From contig NC_081407.1 in assembly GCF_030272615.1 (NCBI RefSeq), positions 147,623,744-147,687,743 of the forward strand: 64,000 bases of DNA. Reading direction: 5' to 3'. The notes under the pieces were generated by a model. The model had not been told where the DNA came from, searched no databases, and saw only the letters and a list, made by a program, of their open reading frames with translations. The DNA is from Cryptomeria japonica (lineage: Eukaryota; Streptophyta; Pinopsida; Cupressales; Cupressaceae). Below are positions 1-11,140 of this stretch, piece by piece (position 1 is the stretch's first letter; each line of letters starts with the position of its first letter). The translations under genes were made by a program, and so were the position numbers.

Positions 1-234
1 TTCATTGTGGACTCAAGGTCCATAGATAACATAGCTTCTGTTGAAATGGTTACTAAGTTTAACTTGCAAAGAATACCTCATTCCCATCCTTATAAAGTGT
101 CTTGGTTGAACAAAGGTCAACAAGCCCTAATTAGTGAGCAAGTTTGGGTAGAATTTTCAATAGGTGAATACAAAGATAGGGTGTTGTGTGATGTAGTAGA
201 AATGGATGCTTGTCATCTGCTACTAGGTAGGCCT
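1..234 (+). pseudogene. Chromovirus aspartic protease, C-terminal part, inactive
   Basis: The frame is open from base 1 and reads F-I-V-D-S-R-S-I-D-N, then ends in H-L-L-L-G-R-P before a TAG at 235-237. The D-S-x-S active-site motif and the L-L-G-R-P flap-distal motif are the two landmarks of Ty3/gypsy proteases, which cut the polyprotein in the virus-like particle. The usual Gly of the D-S/T-G motif is Arg here, which should destroy catalysis. The TAG stands where this family normally has an aromatic residue. It continues in the same frame into the linker before RT. Confidence 0.75.
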
Positions 235-237
235 TAG

Positions 238-1290
238 AAATATAATGTAGATGATAGACATGAGGGAAGGAAGAATGTTTACACCATCACCAAGAATGGG
301 GTGAACTTCACTATGACACCTCTTCTGGATGATAGTAAGGATAAGCACATTGTGACTAGTGTCATGCTAATGGGTGAGAGGGAGTTCATGAAAGGTTTGA
401 AGGAAAAGGATACTCCTTGTTTTTAAATAGTTATCAAGCCTAGGACTAAACCTAAGAAGCAGCCTAAGAACCAAGAGACAGAAAGGAAAGTAGGTCCTAA
501 ATAAGTTCAAAATCTACTAGACCAGTATAATGGAATAGTTGTAGACAGAACCAATTCCTTACCCCCTCAAAGGGAAATTAGTCATTGTATTGATTTCATA
601 CCAGGTGCTACACTACCCAATAAGGAAACATACAAGCTTACCTCTAAACAAAATGTAGAAGTTGCAAGACATATCCAAAATTTTCTTGAGAAAGGGTTCA
701 TTAGGAAGAGCATAAGTCCCTGTGCAGTCCCTGCAGTACTAGTGCCTAAGAAGGAAGGAACATGGAGGTTGTGTATCGAATCTAGGGCCATCAATAAGAT
801 AACAATTAGATATAGATTCCCAATGAAAAGAATGGAGGACTTGATGGATTGTCTAGGAGGGGCCAAGTATTATTCCAAAATGGATTTGAAAAGTGGTTAT
901 CATCAAATAAGGATCAGAGATGGAGACCAATGGAAGATAGCTTTTAAGACTAATGAAGGCCTATTTGAGTGGATGGTTATGCCATTTGGACTTTCCAATG
1001 CCCCTAGTACATTCATGAGACTCATGAATGAGGTTCTTAAGACCTTCATTAATCATTTTGTAGTAGTATATCTAGATGATATATTGATTTTTAGTAAAGA
1101 TGGGAATGAACATCTAACACACTTGGATTCGGTGTTGCAAAGGTTACATGAGGAGCAGCTGAAGATCAATTTGGATAAATGTGTCTTCTTGCAAGAAGAA
1201 CTAGTGTTCCTTGGATTTGTGATTTCTCAAGGAAATTTGAAAATGGATCCATCTAAGGTGGAGATAATCTTAAACTGGCCAACCCCTTAG
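238..1290 (+). pseudogene. Chromovirus linker and reverse transcriptase
   Basis: RNA-dependent DNA polymerase that copies the element's genomic RNA. The linker (238-640) has in-frame stops near 424 and 502. RT proper runs from about 640. Visible motifs are V-P-A-V-L-V-P-K-K-E-G-T-W-R (about 733), K-M-D-L-K-S-G-Y-H-Q-I-R (about 877), M-P-F-G-L-S-N-A-P-S-T-F (about 979) and the catalytic Y-L-D-D at about 1069, which is intact. The frame ends at adjacent TAG and TAA codons at 1288-1293, then continues in the same frame into RNase H, so this is one decayed pol gene. Confidence 0.9.
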
Positions 1291-1311
1291 TAAGCAAGTG
1301 AGGTAAAAGGT

Positions 1312-1866
1312 TTGCATGGATTAGCAAGTTTTTATAGAAAATTTATAATGAATTTCAGTGGGGCTAGTGCACCAATGATACAAACCATAAAAGGTGGTAG
1401 GAAATGTCAATTTGTCTGGACTAAGGAGGCTAATAGATCTTTTTATTTTTTGAAAACTAAGATTTCAGAGCAACCTATTTTGGTACTCCTTGACTTTCAT
1501 AAGGTTTTCACTATTGAATGTGATGCATCAAATAAGGCCATAAGAGGAGTTTTGAGTTAGGAAGGTAGGCTAGTGGCATTTTCTAGTGAGAAACTAAATG
1601 AGGCAAAGAAAAAGTATTCTAGATATGACCTAGAGATGTATGCTATGGTGCAATCCCTTAGGAAGTGGAGACATTATCTATTATCTAAGGAGTTTATTGT
1701 ATATATTGACAACCATGCTTTAAGTTTTTTGAACAGGCAGGAGAAACTAAATCACAGGCATATGAAGTGGATGGAATATCTTCAAGCTTACACTTACACT
1801 ATCCTATATAAGAAAGGAGTAGCTAATAAAGTTGTCGATGCACTTAGTAGAAGGAACTTAGCAATC
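1312..1866 (+). pseudogene. Chromovirus RNase H
   Basis: This segment removes the RNA strand of the RNA/DNA hybrid during reverse transcription. It begins with the RT-connection sequence L-A-S-F-Y-R-K-F-I, then shows T-I-E-C-D-A-S-N (first catalytic Asp) and, after a TAG at 1558, the sequence Y-S-R-Y-D-L-E-M-Y-A-M-V. The segment Y-I-D-N-H-A-L-S-F-L supplies another acidic position, and N-K-V-V-D-A-L-S-R-R near the end is the typical terminal motif. Further stops lie at 1867-1869 and 1918-1920, before the integrase. Single-domain RNase H fits a chromovirus rather than Tat. Confidence 0.88.
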
Positions 1867-1962
1867 TAGGAGATTCAATTGGAAAGAATAGGAATCAATG
1901 CCTTGAAAGACATGTATTAAGGAGATGAAGATTTCAAGGAGGCCTATGAAGTTTGTAAGGAC

Positions 1963-3110
1963 ATGAATGACATGTATCATACTATTTTTTATTACTATAT
2001 CCTCCAAGAAGGCTTACTTTTCAAAGGGAGTCAGATTTGTATTCCTAATTGCTCCATGAGGGAAAATATTGTAAAAGAAAAGCATTGTGGAGGTTTGTCA
2101 GGACACTTTGGACTTGATAAGACACTTGAATTGGTTAGGAGATTCTACTTTTGGCCTAGGATGCAGTTAGATGCGAGAAAGTATGTGAAAAAGTGTGTGG
2201 TATGCCAAAGGGCAAAAGGGACAAATTCAAATGCAAGTCTATATACTCCATTACCAATCCCTACTAAACCTTGGGATTTAGTTAGCATGGATTTTGTCTT
2301 TGGTTTTCCTAGGACTAAATCGGGATATGATAGTATATATGTTGTTGTGGACATGTTTTCCAAAATGGCACACTTTTTTCCATGCAAAGCTACACATGAT
2401 GCTTCCAATATTGCAGATTTGTTCTTCAAGGTGGTTGTTAGACTTCATGGGTTACCTTTAAGCATTATCTCAAATCAGGATCCTAAGTTTGTAGGACATT
2501 TTTGGAGGACTTTGTGGTGTAGGTTAGGGACAAATTTGTCCTTCTCTTCTGCTTATCACCCTCAATCTGATGGACAAACATAGGTGATTAATAGATCCCT
2601 TGGTAATTTGTTGAGGTGTTTGACTAAGGACCATGGGGTCACTTGGGATACTATTCTTCCACAAGCGGAATTCTCATATAATGAATGTGAATAGAAGTAC
2701 CGGACTGAGTCCTTTCCAAATTGTATATGGAACCCATCCTAGAGGTGTTCTTGAACTCAAAGAAGTACAAAATATTGAAAGAAGGAGTGCTCAAGCAGAT
2801 GATTTTTCTGAAGTGATGAGAGACATACATCAACAAGTCTAGGATAGATTGATACAAACCACTGAAAAGTATAAGCAAGTAGCAGATGTCACAAGGAGAG
2901 ATGTTCAGTTTAAAGTGGGAGACATGGTGATGATTGATCTCAAAAAAGAAATACTCCCTAAGGATAAGTACACCAAGATACTCATGAAAAAGATAGGTTC
3001 TTTTAAGGTCCTAAAATGATGTGGAACAAATGCATACAAGATAGATCTACCCCCTGATGTTGGTTTATCTCCTATATTCAATGTATCTGACATATATGCA
3101 TATAAAGGTT
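1963..3110 (+). pseudogene. Chromovirus integrase, catalytically broken
   Basis: Integrase inserts the cDNA into the chromosome. The HHCC zinc finger is visible: H in K-E-K-H-C-G-G, H in L-S-G-H-F-G, and C-x2-C in K-K-C-V-V-C-Q (about 2190-2205). The first core Asp is in S-M-D-F-V-F (about 2287). The second motif, normally S-D-x-D, reads S-N-Q-D at 2470-2481, so the catalytic Asp is Asn. The third acidic position is occupied by a TAG at 2581-2583 after S-D-G-Q-T. A one-base frameshift lies near 2680-2690, and stops occur at 2841 and 3017. The C-terminal V-G-D-M-V-M-I-D-L (about 2917) is the GPY/F-like region. Confidence 0.88.
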
Positions 3111-3366
3111 CTGTGGATGATGTTTGTGTCACAAGTCCATCTAATTCTTCCAGTCCAGCTATGTTGGAAGGACTTCCTTCCCCTCTCAAACCTCAGATTG
3201 AGTGCATTTTGGATCAAAGGATTACCAAGAAAACAAGGAAGAAGACTTACTTCGAGTACCTAGTCAAATGGAAGAATCAACCTTTAGAGGATGCTACATG
3301 GATGACTTTTGAGGCCATTGATAAGACCGGAACTCGCTTTGCAGACATCCAATCTCAAGGGACTTG
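3111..3366 (+). pseudogene. Integrase C-terminal chromodomain
   Basis: The last reading frame contains I-E-C-I-L-D-Q-R (about 3200), then Y-F-E-Y-L-V-K-W-K-N and D-A-T-W-M. This is the chromodomain signature: a beta-sheet core with aromatic residues that bind methylated histone tails and steer integration into heterochromatin. It is the defining trait of chromoviruses. The stop TGA is at 3364-3366. It is joined in frame to the integrase C-terminal part upstream, apart from the stops noted there. The core looks well preserved compared with the broken integrase active site. Confidence 0.85.
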
Positions 3367-3373
3367 AGTTTCT

Positions 3374-3392
3374 TTTGGGCCCGGGAGTATGG
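3374..3392 (+). promoter_or_regulatory. Polypurine tract of the chromovirus
   Basis: A short G/A-rich stretch (GGGCCCGGGAGTATGG) lies ten bases after the polyprotein stop and directly before TGTAGAG, a plausible LTR start. This is where a polypurine tract is expected as primer for plus-strand cDNA. It contains a CCC interruption, so either it is mutated or the functional part is only GGGAGTATGG. Confidence 0.5.
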
Positions 3393-4835
3393 TGTAGAGC
3401 ACATTGCATTACACATCTATTTTCAAGCACATGGTGGTGTGTAAAGGTTCATTTGTGATGTAATAATGGGTTGGATCAATGATCACCCTTGATGTAATTG
3501 AATGCCTATTTGTATGGTCAATAATCTCTCAGGTGAGCATATAAACCTAGAGGTCTATTAGGCCATGAAGGCTTGGAATTTGGATTTTCAATGTTAGTAT
3601 GTCTAGGATGTTGTCTTAGGTGTTTGGAGTCTAAAAGAATGGCAAATAATGACCTTTGATGTGTTTCCATAAGGTCTAGGTGGTTAATAACCGATGTTGT
3701 CCTAAGTTGCAAAATGTTGCATTTGTTGTCAAGCAACATTTCAAAGTTGTCAGTAGGATGCCAACTAATTCTCCAATGGTCCTAACTATTTAAAATTTGG
3801 TTATGGATGTTGGAAAAAGTTTTTATATGCTTGGACAATCGTAGGAAAAAAGGGTCAAAATTTTTGTAAAGTTTGGTGGATAAAGTGAATAGAACAAGTT
3901 TGATTTCGCCATAACCGTGATATTTTTCCATATTATCCATACAGAGCGTGAGATCTACTGATGAATTTTTGATCTGGTTAGAAAGAACCCTAAAAAACCC
4001 TTCCAATGCATTTGGTTTGACCTCTTGAAGTAAAGCTTAGTGGAAGTTATAAGCGTTTTATCCTCTGCAGGTTTGAAACCCTCCATTTTCAAGGGTTACC
4101 ATGCAAATAAGAACCTAACTCGCAAGCTACCCATTGGGATCTGATGGCCATAGGTATAATGTAAGTTAGGGACATGTATTTTGAGATTCCAGAGGGGCAA
4201 GGTTAGAAGAGTTGGTTGGTACATTACCACCAAGCCCTAGTCTAAACCGGTTAAGGGTTTAGATTAGATTAGATGAGTTTCATTAAGCATACAATGAATA
4301 ATGATGAGATGATGAGTTGAATTGATAGAATTGGAGTATTTGAACATAGAAGAAACTTCCTATGATCCCATTCACATATACCTCCTCTGTGAAATTGGTC
4401 TAACCTGATCAATTAGGCCTGTGACCCAAGTAGGTGTTGAAGAGTGCAAGAATAGGGTAGAATTCCAATCTTTTGGAATATGATAGTAATCCCAAAAGGG
4501 TTTGTGAAACCTAAATTTGTTTAGGGTGTGGTTTGGTGTTATTTGGAGAAAGCTCTAGAAAGATAGTGAAATAGGGCTACTAACTTGTAGACCGGTGCAG
4601 GTAAATCTATGCCGGTAGACCTGTATCAGTAGGCTTGTCTAGGCCTCAAAATCTAATATTTGTCTTAGGCTTCAAAATAGCATTGTGGAAGATCTTGATA
4701 GGTCTTAAGAAGTGGGTAGAAGTGTTGTGCCATCCCTGGTTAGGGGTAAGAGTTTGATTTCATAGTTGAGGTGTGAATCGTAGTTGTGAGGGAGACTTAA
4801 GGTAAAGAAGACCAAGGTGTGTAGGTGGGTTTATC

Positions 4836-5479
4836 ACCCTACTGTTGCCAACCTCTACATCAGGTTGTCTGATGTAGGAGTAGTCTCGATCGATGAGCAA
4901 TTTTGCATCGACCAAAAATATTTCCTTTCAGTTTTGTTATTGTTTATTTCTTTATGCAGTTTATGTATTCTTATTAGTATGTACCAATAGTTTCTTGTTC
5001 TTTGTGGAAGATCTTATTTTTGGTTTCCAGATGGTTTCATGTGCTTGAGTCCATATTTTTAGTTCATTTGGGTTCTTTTCTGGTCATTTATCGCTTCCGG
5101 TTGGCTGCTTTTTTGGTTCCCAGGGTAGTTCTTGTGCTTACCGGTTGGTTTTCCTTCACCCAACTGTTGCCAACCTCTACATCAGGTTGTCTGATGTAGG
5201 AGTAGTCTCAATCGATGAGCAATTTTGCATCGACCAAAAATATTTCCTTTCAGTTTTGTTATTGTTTATTTCTTTATGCAGTTTATGTATTCTTATTAGT
5301 ATGTACCAATAGTTTCTTGTTCTTTGTGGAAGATCTTATTTTTGGTTTCCAGATGGTTTCATGTGCTTGAGTCCATATTTTTAGTTCATTTGGGTTCTTT
5401 TCTGGTCATTTATCGCTTCCGGTTGGCTGCTTTTTTGGTTCCCAGGGCAGTTCTTGTGCTTACCGGTTGGTTTTCCTTC
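4836..5479 (+). repeat. 322-bp tandem duplication, two copies
   Basis: Copy 1 is about 4836-5157 and copy 2 about 5158-5479, with a constant offset of 322 bases. By eye the copies differ at only a few positions, for example CTCGATCG against CTCAATCG. Each copy contains two adjacent hairpins: CTACATCAG/CTGATGTAG (4855-4877; 5177-5199) and TCGATG/CATCGA (4890-4911; 5212-5233). A short frame beginning MWKILFL appears in both copies only because the DNA is duplicated. Confidence 0.9.
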
Positions 5480-5690
5480 ATTATCGACGTGATTCTTGGT
5501 GTGTGGATCCATTTTGGGTCTTGTCCGATGTTATTTGGCATGTGGCCAACCTTCTTGCTAAACCGCATCACTTGGTTGTTAGTTTCCAGAAAGATTTATC
5601 TAATTCTTAAGATCGACCTAATTACACATTTCATTTTCCTGCATTGGTGAATTTAATCTTATGAGGCCGGCCCGGATGTGTTCTGGTGGG

Positions 5691-5699
5691 TATAAATAT
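5691..5699 (+). promoter_or_regulatory. TATA box in chromovirus LTR
   Basis: TATAAATAT lies in a locally GC-richer context (GGCCGGCCCGGATGTG upstream). It is the best core-promoter candidate in the presumed 3' LTR. No transcript start can be read from sequence alone. Confidence 0.45.
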
Positions 5700-5850
5700 G
5701 GTGTTAGGTAATCATTTGTAGGGGTAGAGGAAGTAGAACTTGGAATAAGGATTGAGATTCGCATGTTGTGATCCAGTTGATTCTTAGAGACCCGATTGGA
5801 TTGTATCTGGCTTGAAGCCTGCATGTAACCAGTTAATTACTGGATGTTCT

Positions 5851-8520
5851 TTGATGATAATATAATGATTGCTAGATGATTTCCAAAAGTTCTATCGCTT
5901 TAATATGATCTGTTTATGTGAATTTGTAATGTTTTCTTGCTACTTTTGTTGTTTCTTTCTCTCTCTGCATAAGCTAGTTGACTCTTTTGAGGGTTTTTAC
6001 CAGTTATGGTTGTATTATGTTGAGACAACATTGTTTCAAAGATTAAATCAAGTCTTGATAATGCGCCTGATGGAGATAAAAATCCTAATTGTGTGCCCCC
6101 TCAGGAGATTGATCATGAAATTGTTTGAAAAAATTGAATGATTAATCTCTCGATAATTGATTGAATTTCTACAACTTTGGTTGATGAAAATGTCCACTCT
6201 TTGATTACTTTGTTATTCTTCTTGATTTGATGATTGATAGAGTTTGATTGAATTTGTGATTGGTGAGGGTCAAAGATATAAAATTGAAGCTTTGATGATC
6301 TGATAGGATAGAATTTGATTGACTTCATGATTGATGAACTTCAATGATGTAAACTCAAGATTGGATAGACTCGATGTGTAACCTCATGATGAATGAGCGT
6401 CACTAATATGTGGTCAAAGAGATTGATAGAAATCTCAAGTGATAGAATACGATAGTTAATTGATTGATCAAAGTGATTGATTGGATCAAGAACTGACATT
6501 TTGTTGATATCAAGTTGCAAGAGGATCTAGATGTATTGATTCATCCAGGGGGAAATAGGATGATTAACGATACCTACAACATCTGAAAAGAGTGGTGTTC
6601 TTCGTCATAGTGGACATATTGATATAAGACATTGATTTGTATAATGGGACATTATATTTTATTGATTATTTCATTGATATCATTGTATACTTGGATTGTT
6701 TATTATTTTACGATGATCTATATGTAGACATGGACTTTAGATGATGTTGATGATTAATGATTTATCATGCATGCTACTCTATATGATGATGATCTATATG
6801 CCTCATGATTCATATATGCAGTGATTAGATGGCTAATGTTATGATGATGATGATGAAATGAAAATGCATTTGATTTTGATTTTGTTGATCATGGATACAA
6901 ATGAAATTAATTCTATAATGCTTTACTTAAATGATGCAAATGCAATGATCTATATGAAAATGCTTCTAATGATTATGTATGAATGTTGATTTATTTACTC
7001 TTGATGTTTATTCATATGATGAAATGATTTGAAATGAAAAATGATCTACATGAAATGTATTTGATTTTGATGTTTAAAATGCAAATGATGATTATGAAAT
7101 GCAATTTATGGATGCTAATATGTAATGCTTATGATTATAATGAATCTAAGTGCAAAGATGCAACTAAGTGACCTCAATGGATAAAAATGAACTAAAATGA
7201 TAATGAACCTAATGAAAATAATAATGATGATATACTAAATGAATATGAAATGCACTTAATGGAATGCAAACTAATGCAATGATTGAATACAACTAAATGA
7301 AATGAATGATAATAACTTAAATGATTCTAAAGATGAAATAACCTACAATGATCAAATGCAAATTGTTTTTGTTTGTTCAAGTATACTCAATCTTTATTTA
7401 TGACCGTTGATCTCCAAATGGAATGAAATGAAACTAATAATTAATGCTTATAATGCAGATGAATAATGAGCTAATCTAAAATGATCTAACTAAAATGATA
7501 CTTCCATTCTTCATATGTTGTCTTATAACAGTGCTTGATTTCATCATTGAGATTTTAAATGTTGTAATAAAATACAAGAAACTTAACATAATGATTCAAG
7601 TTGACCTGAGTATTTCTTACATGGATTTTGATATAGCAAGTTAATACAAGCAACTTGATATGATGAATCAAGCTGACCTGAGTATTTCCTGCAAAACAGA
7701 TAAGGATTATCTTCTTTTAAGAATGACTCAGAATGTCCTCCTTGATCTTTTGCTCATCATATCCTTATACAAGTACATACCTTAATAAGAGATAAACCAC
7801 AGATAGAAAACAAAGAAAATAATCATGCCCCATCATAGATTCTCTAGTCATGGACATCCTTGAGTCGCATAGAGTACATGATTAAAAATAAAATAAAGAT
7901 ATAAACATTGAATCTTGTATGGAATTCACATTTTCTCATTGCCATTAACTAATATAATCATCTAGATGAATGATCATTGATAATCCTTTAGTACTTGTTG
8001 GTTTATTCCTTGTATTCTAAGTTTCATAGTTCAGTTGTTACAAAATGCCTTCATCTTCATTGCTTTGTTGCTTGTTATCTATTTCAAAACACTAGGTGTT
8101 TTGGTTTTTTCTAAGTTTTCCGAATGTTTTGGATTTTCAAAGATTTAAAAGATCACCTTAGCAAAAGGAATTAGGATTTTTCCCCCAATAGAAACAAACT
8201 TTATTATGGATGTATAAAAAAATGATCAAAATCCAAACCATGGTAGGACACAGTGCAGATATGATTGATAAAATCCAAGACAGTGACTACACTAAGTATA
8301 TCAAAGATTCATAATTGTTGGTAAGCTGCATATTTCCTACTAATGGTTCAGAGCAATGGATGTGAAAGATAAATGGAAAGGCTGGGATAGATGGAAGCAA
8401 TAGATGCGATAGGATGGATAGATGCACAAAGAAATCTCATAGATGGAAGAACTCACTTTTAGATATCGCATGTTTACCAGGTTTTCACTATCTAAATTAA
8501 TTGCATTTTTTCCATATTGA
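5851..8520. other. Gene-free AT-rich stretch; probable 3' UTR/LTR of the Tat-like element
   Basis: No coding frame is supported. From about 6100 to 7480 the sequence is dominated by irregular TGATTGA, ATGATGA and AATGAAATG words, a low-complexity tract. A diverged tandem duplication of about 72 bp (around 7569-7715) repeats the words CAAG-TTGACCTGAGTATTTC. The stretch lies downstream of the minus-strand Tat pol gene, so it most likely holds that element's 3' UTR and LTR. The junction with the chromovirus LTR on the left could not be found. Confidence 0.5.
6100..7480. repeat. Low-complexity TGA/ATGA-rich tract
   Basis: Short words such as GATTGAT, ATGATGATGA and AAATGAAATG recur without a fixed period. 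There is no open frame and no LTR boundary inside. It looks like degenerate microsatellite expansion in non-coding retrotransposon sequence. Confidence 0.6.
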
Positions 8521-8616
8521 TTTTTTTTTTTTTTTTTGTTCTGTTTTCGTTGTTTTATGCTTTTTAGGGATTTTTCGCTTTTCTGATTTTTACTAATTTC
8601 TTCAGGACTTTATATC

Positions 8617-10019
8617 TCAAGCATATAACTTCTTGAGATAGATAGAATTGATGGGCTCATCAAACCAATCACCTTCAGGGGTAGATAACTTGTATGCTCC
8701 CGAGCCATATGCTATTGCTATAACAAAAGGACCTAATCAGTTTGGTTCAAACTTTCCCTTCTTTTCTTGGTCTTGTTGATTTCTCGGATTCTCCCTTAGA
8801 ACTAGATCTCCAATTTGAAAAATGTGTGGCTTAACTCTATGATTATAACTTCTCACCATTCTCTATTGAGATGCCTTCAAATGATCTGTAGTATTTTGGC
8901 AACGTTCTTGAATCAGATCAAGTTCTTGAAGTCTAGAGACTCGCTATTCTTCTTTTGGTATAAGACCTTTCAAGGATACTCATAGAGATGGTATCTCTAC
9001 TTCTACGAGTAATATGGCTTCTGATCCATATACTAAGCAATATGGAGTTGCCCCCGCTGGTGTGAGAATTTTGGTTCAGTATGCCCAAAGAGCAGGATTT
9101 AGCTGAATGTGCTAGTCTTTACCAGCTTCATTGATTGTTTTCTTCAGGATTTTCAAGATTGTTTTATTTGATGCCTTAACTTGACCATTTCCCTATGGAT
9201 AATATAGAGTAGAAAACCTATGTTGAATATGAAATCACTAACTTTGTTCCTTCACATCTTGATTTTTAAATGGTCATCCATTATAAGTGATAATGGTCAT
9301 AGAGACTCCATAGCAACAGATTATATAATTCAAGATGAATGATGATATTTTTTCCTATCACTTTAATCAAAGGAACTGCTTCAATCCACTTAGTGAAATA
9401 CTCAGTAGCAGTTAGAATGAACTTGTGTCCATTAGAGGATGAAGGGTTTATCTTACCTACCAAATCAAGACCCCATTAGGAGAATGGCCATGAACCTACC
9501 ATAGGATGCAATTCTTGTGCTAGTGCATGGATGAGATTCCCATGGATCTAGCATTGTTTGCATTTCTTGGCATATGTAAATGAATCTCTCTCCATAGTAG
9601 GCCAATAGTAACCCGAATGAATAAGTTTCTTAGCCAGCGTTAATCCAATTGAGTGTGTGCCACAAATACCTATGTGAACTTCATTAAGAAATTTCTCAGA
9701 TTCTTCTTGTTTGAGACATCTCAATAAAGTGTTATCTAGACTCTGCCTATATAAGGTATCAACAATGATAGTATAGCAGGATGACTGGTAGATAAAATTT
9801 CTTCTCTGATTACAGGATAGGTCAGGAGGAAGGATATTCTCTTTTAAGTACTGATAAGTTTGGCCGTATAACGATTGATTAGTTCCAGATATATGGAAAA
9901 TCATATGGGTATGTTGGGATTCAATGGTAGGATTCAATATATCTTCCACTAGGAATTCATAACGTTGTTGATTCTCCTGATTCTGCAAAAGAGAATCTAT
10001 TGTAGCCATTGCATCTACT
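8617..10019 (-). pseudogene. Tat pol: integrase
   Basis: The HHCC zinc finger is at about 9548-9690: H-I-G-I-C-G-T-H-S-I-G then Y-A-K-K-C-K-Q-C. The core follows with F-I-L-T-A-T-E-Y-F-T-K-W-I-E-A-V-P (about 9350-9440), where the first Asp of the usual D-Y-F-T-K-W motif is Glu. D-N-G lies near 9270 and G-N-G-Q-V-K-A-S-N-K-T near 9170. The C-terminal part includes Q-I-G-D-L-V-L-R (about 8800) and L-G-P-F-V-I-A. The frame ends with TGA at 8617-8619. Many stops (for example near 9540, 9470, 9230 and 8960) make it a pseudogene. Confidence 0.82.
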
Positions 10020-10449
10020 TCTTTGTTCTCATTTCTTGGGATCTGAGTGAATGATATTTCTTCAAAATGTTCTTTAAACTCTTCAACCAACTATTTGTAA
10101 GGCATGAGCTTGTCATCCTTAGTTTGATAATCATCATTTATTTGGTTGATTATAAGATGTGAATCACCATAAACATGCAATTCCTTAATGTTCCATTCAA
10201 TAGCCATTTTGAGCCCAATAGTCAATGCTTCATATTCTGCAATATTGTTTGTGCATGGAAACCACACTCTATATAATTTTGGAATTGTGTGTCCCTGAGG
10301 TGTGATGAACAAAATTCTAGCATTTGATCCATATTGTACATGGGAGCCATCAAAGTATAACTCCAAAAATTTTGTGCTTATTATCAGAATGTCTGCATCA
10401 GGAAATTCAATGTGCAATGGTGTGTCATCTTGTAAGGGTGCTTCAGTCG
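10020..10449 (-). pseudogene. Tat pol: second (archaeal-type) RNase H
   Basis: The segment reads L-Y-F-D-G-S-H-V (first Asp), N-I-A-E-Y-E-A-L-T-I-G-L (Glu) and V-Y-G-D-S-H-L-I-I-N-Q-I (second Asp). This D-E-D pattern belongs to the additional RNase H acquired by the Tat lineage between RNase H and integrase. A stop lies at about 10090-10093. The end of the domain (I-P-R-N-E-N-K-E-V-D-A-M-A) is at about 10020-10045. All three acidic residues look intact, so this module decayed less than others. Confidence 0.82.
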
Positions 10450-11140
10450 ATTGATCAGAAATGACTTGTCCTTTGATATCTTTTTGATCAATATATTCTA
10501 TATAAAAGTCACTTAGTACCATAACCCATTTTGCTAGTCTTCCTGTCAAGGTTGACTTGCTCAACAAATACTTTAGTGGATCTTTTTTTTCTATCAGTTT
10601 CACAGAATGAGTTAGCATATGATGTCACAAATTCTGAGTTGTGAATACAACTACTAGGCATGTCTTCTCAACTAATGTATAGTTCAATTCATATCCTATA
10701 AGTGTTCTACTGATGTAATGCACTTCTCTTTCTTTTCCTTCTTCATCATGATGTGCTAAAAGAGCTCCCAGTGATACATTTGTTGCTGAGATGTAAAGTA
10801 ACAATGGTTTCCCTTTGATTGGTGATAAATGTACTATAGGATTCATCAAATATTCTTTGATTTGCATAAAATATTCTTCACATTTCTGATCCCATTTGAA
10901 TGGAACATTCTTGTGTAAAAGATGAGTGAATGGATGACATCTATCTGGTAATTGAGAGACAAATCTTCTAATTAATTGTGATTTCCCTTGTAGAGAACGC
11001 AATTGACTTATGTTTCTAGGTGACTCCATTTCCATGATGACTTTGACCTTTTTTGGATCTACTTCAATTCCACGAGCTGATATAATGTACCCAAGAAGTT
11101 TTCCAGAGGTTACTCCAAATGCACATTTCTTTGGATTCAA
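10450..11140 (-). pseudogene. Tat pol: RT connection and first RNase H
   Basis: The frame opens with N-P-K-K-C-A-F-G-V, the C-terminal RT motif, and G-Y-I-I-S-A-R-G-I-E-V-D. It continues through L-R-S-L-Q-G-K-S-Q-L-I-R-R-F and Y-I-S-A-T-N-V-S-L-G-A-L-L-A-H, the start of RNase H. Stops and frame breaks occur near 10619-10625. The normal catalytic Asp of this RNase H appears replaced (Y-I-S-A-T), as is common when a second RNase H follows. Its role would be RNA removal during reverse transcription. Confidence 0.78.

Larger units (their letters stand above)
1..5850 (+). mobile_element. Ty3/gypsy chromovirus, 3' portion (5' end outside window)
   Basis: The order protease end, reverse transcriptase, RNase H, integrase and C-terminal chromodomain, all on the plus strand, identifies a Ty3/gypsy chromovirus. 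The window opens inside the protease, so the 5' LTR, gag and the protease start are missing. A purine tract follows the stop codon at 3364-3366, and an LTR-like TGTAGAG start lies at 3393. A TATAAATAT box at 5691-5699 indicates a promoter inside a long 3' LTR. The right boundary cannot be fixed because the partner LTR is outside the window, so the end given here is approximate. Confidence 0.8.
3393..5850 (+). repeat. Probable 3' LTR of the chromovirus (right end unknown)
   Basis: This non-coding stretch starts with TGTAGAGC right after the polypurine tract. It has no supported reading frame. TATAAATAT at 5691-5699 is a good core promoter candidate, which implies at least 2.3 kb of U3. The end is not identifiable without the partner LTR. 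The region holds a 322-bp tandem duplication (4836-5479). Confidence 0.5.

Noticed and set aside
3518-4006. Small minus-strand frames after the chromovirus
   Set aside because: No domain, located in the presumed 3' LTR.
5002-5650. Two similar short proteins beginning MWKILFLVSRW
   Set aside because: They are the same DNA in the two copies of the 322-bp tandem duplication, inside an LTR; no domain or codon signal.
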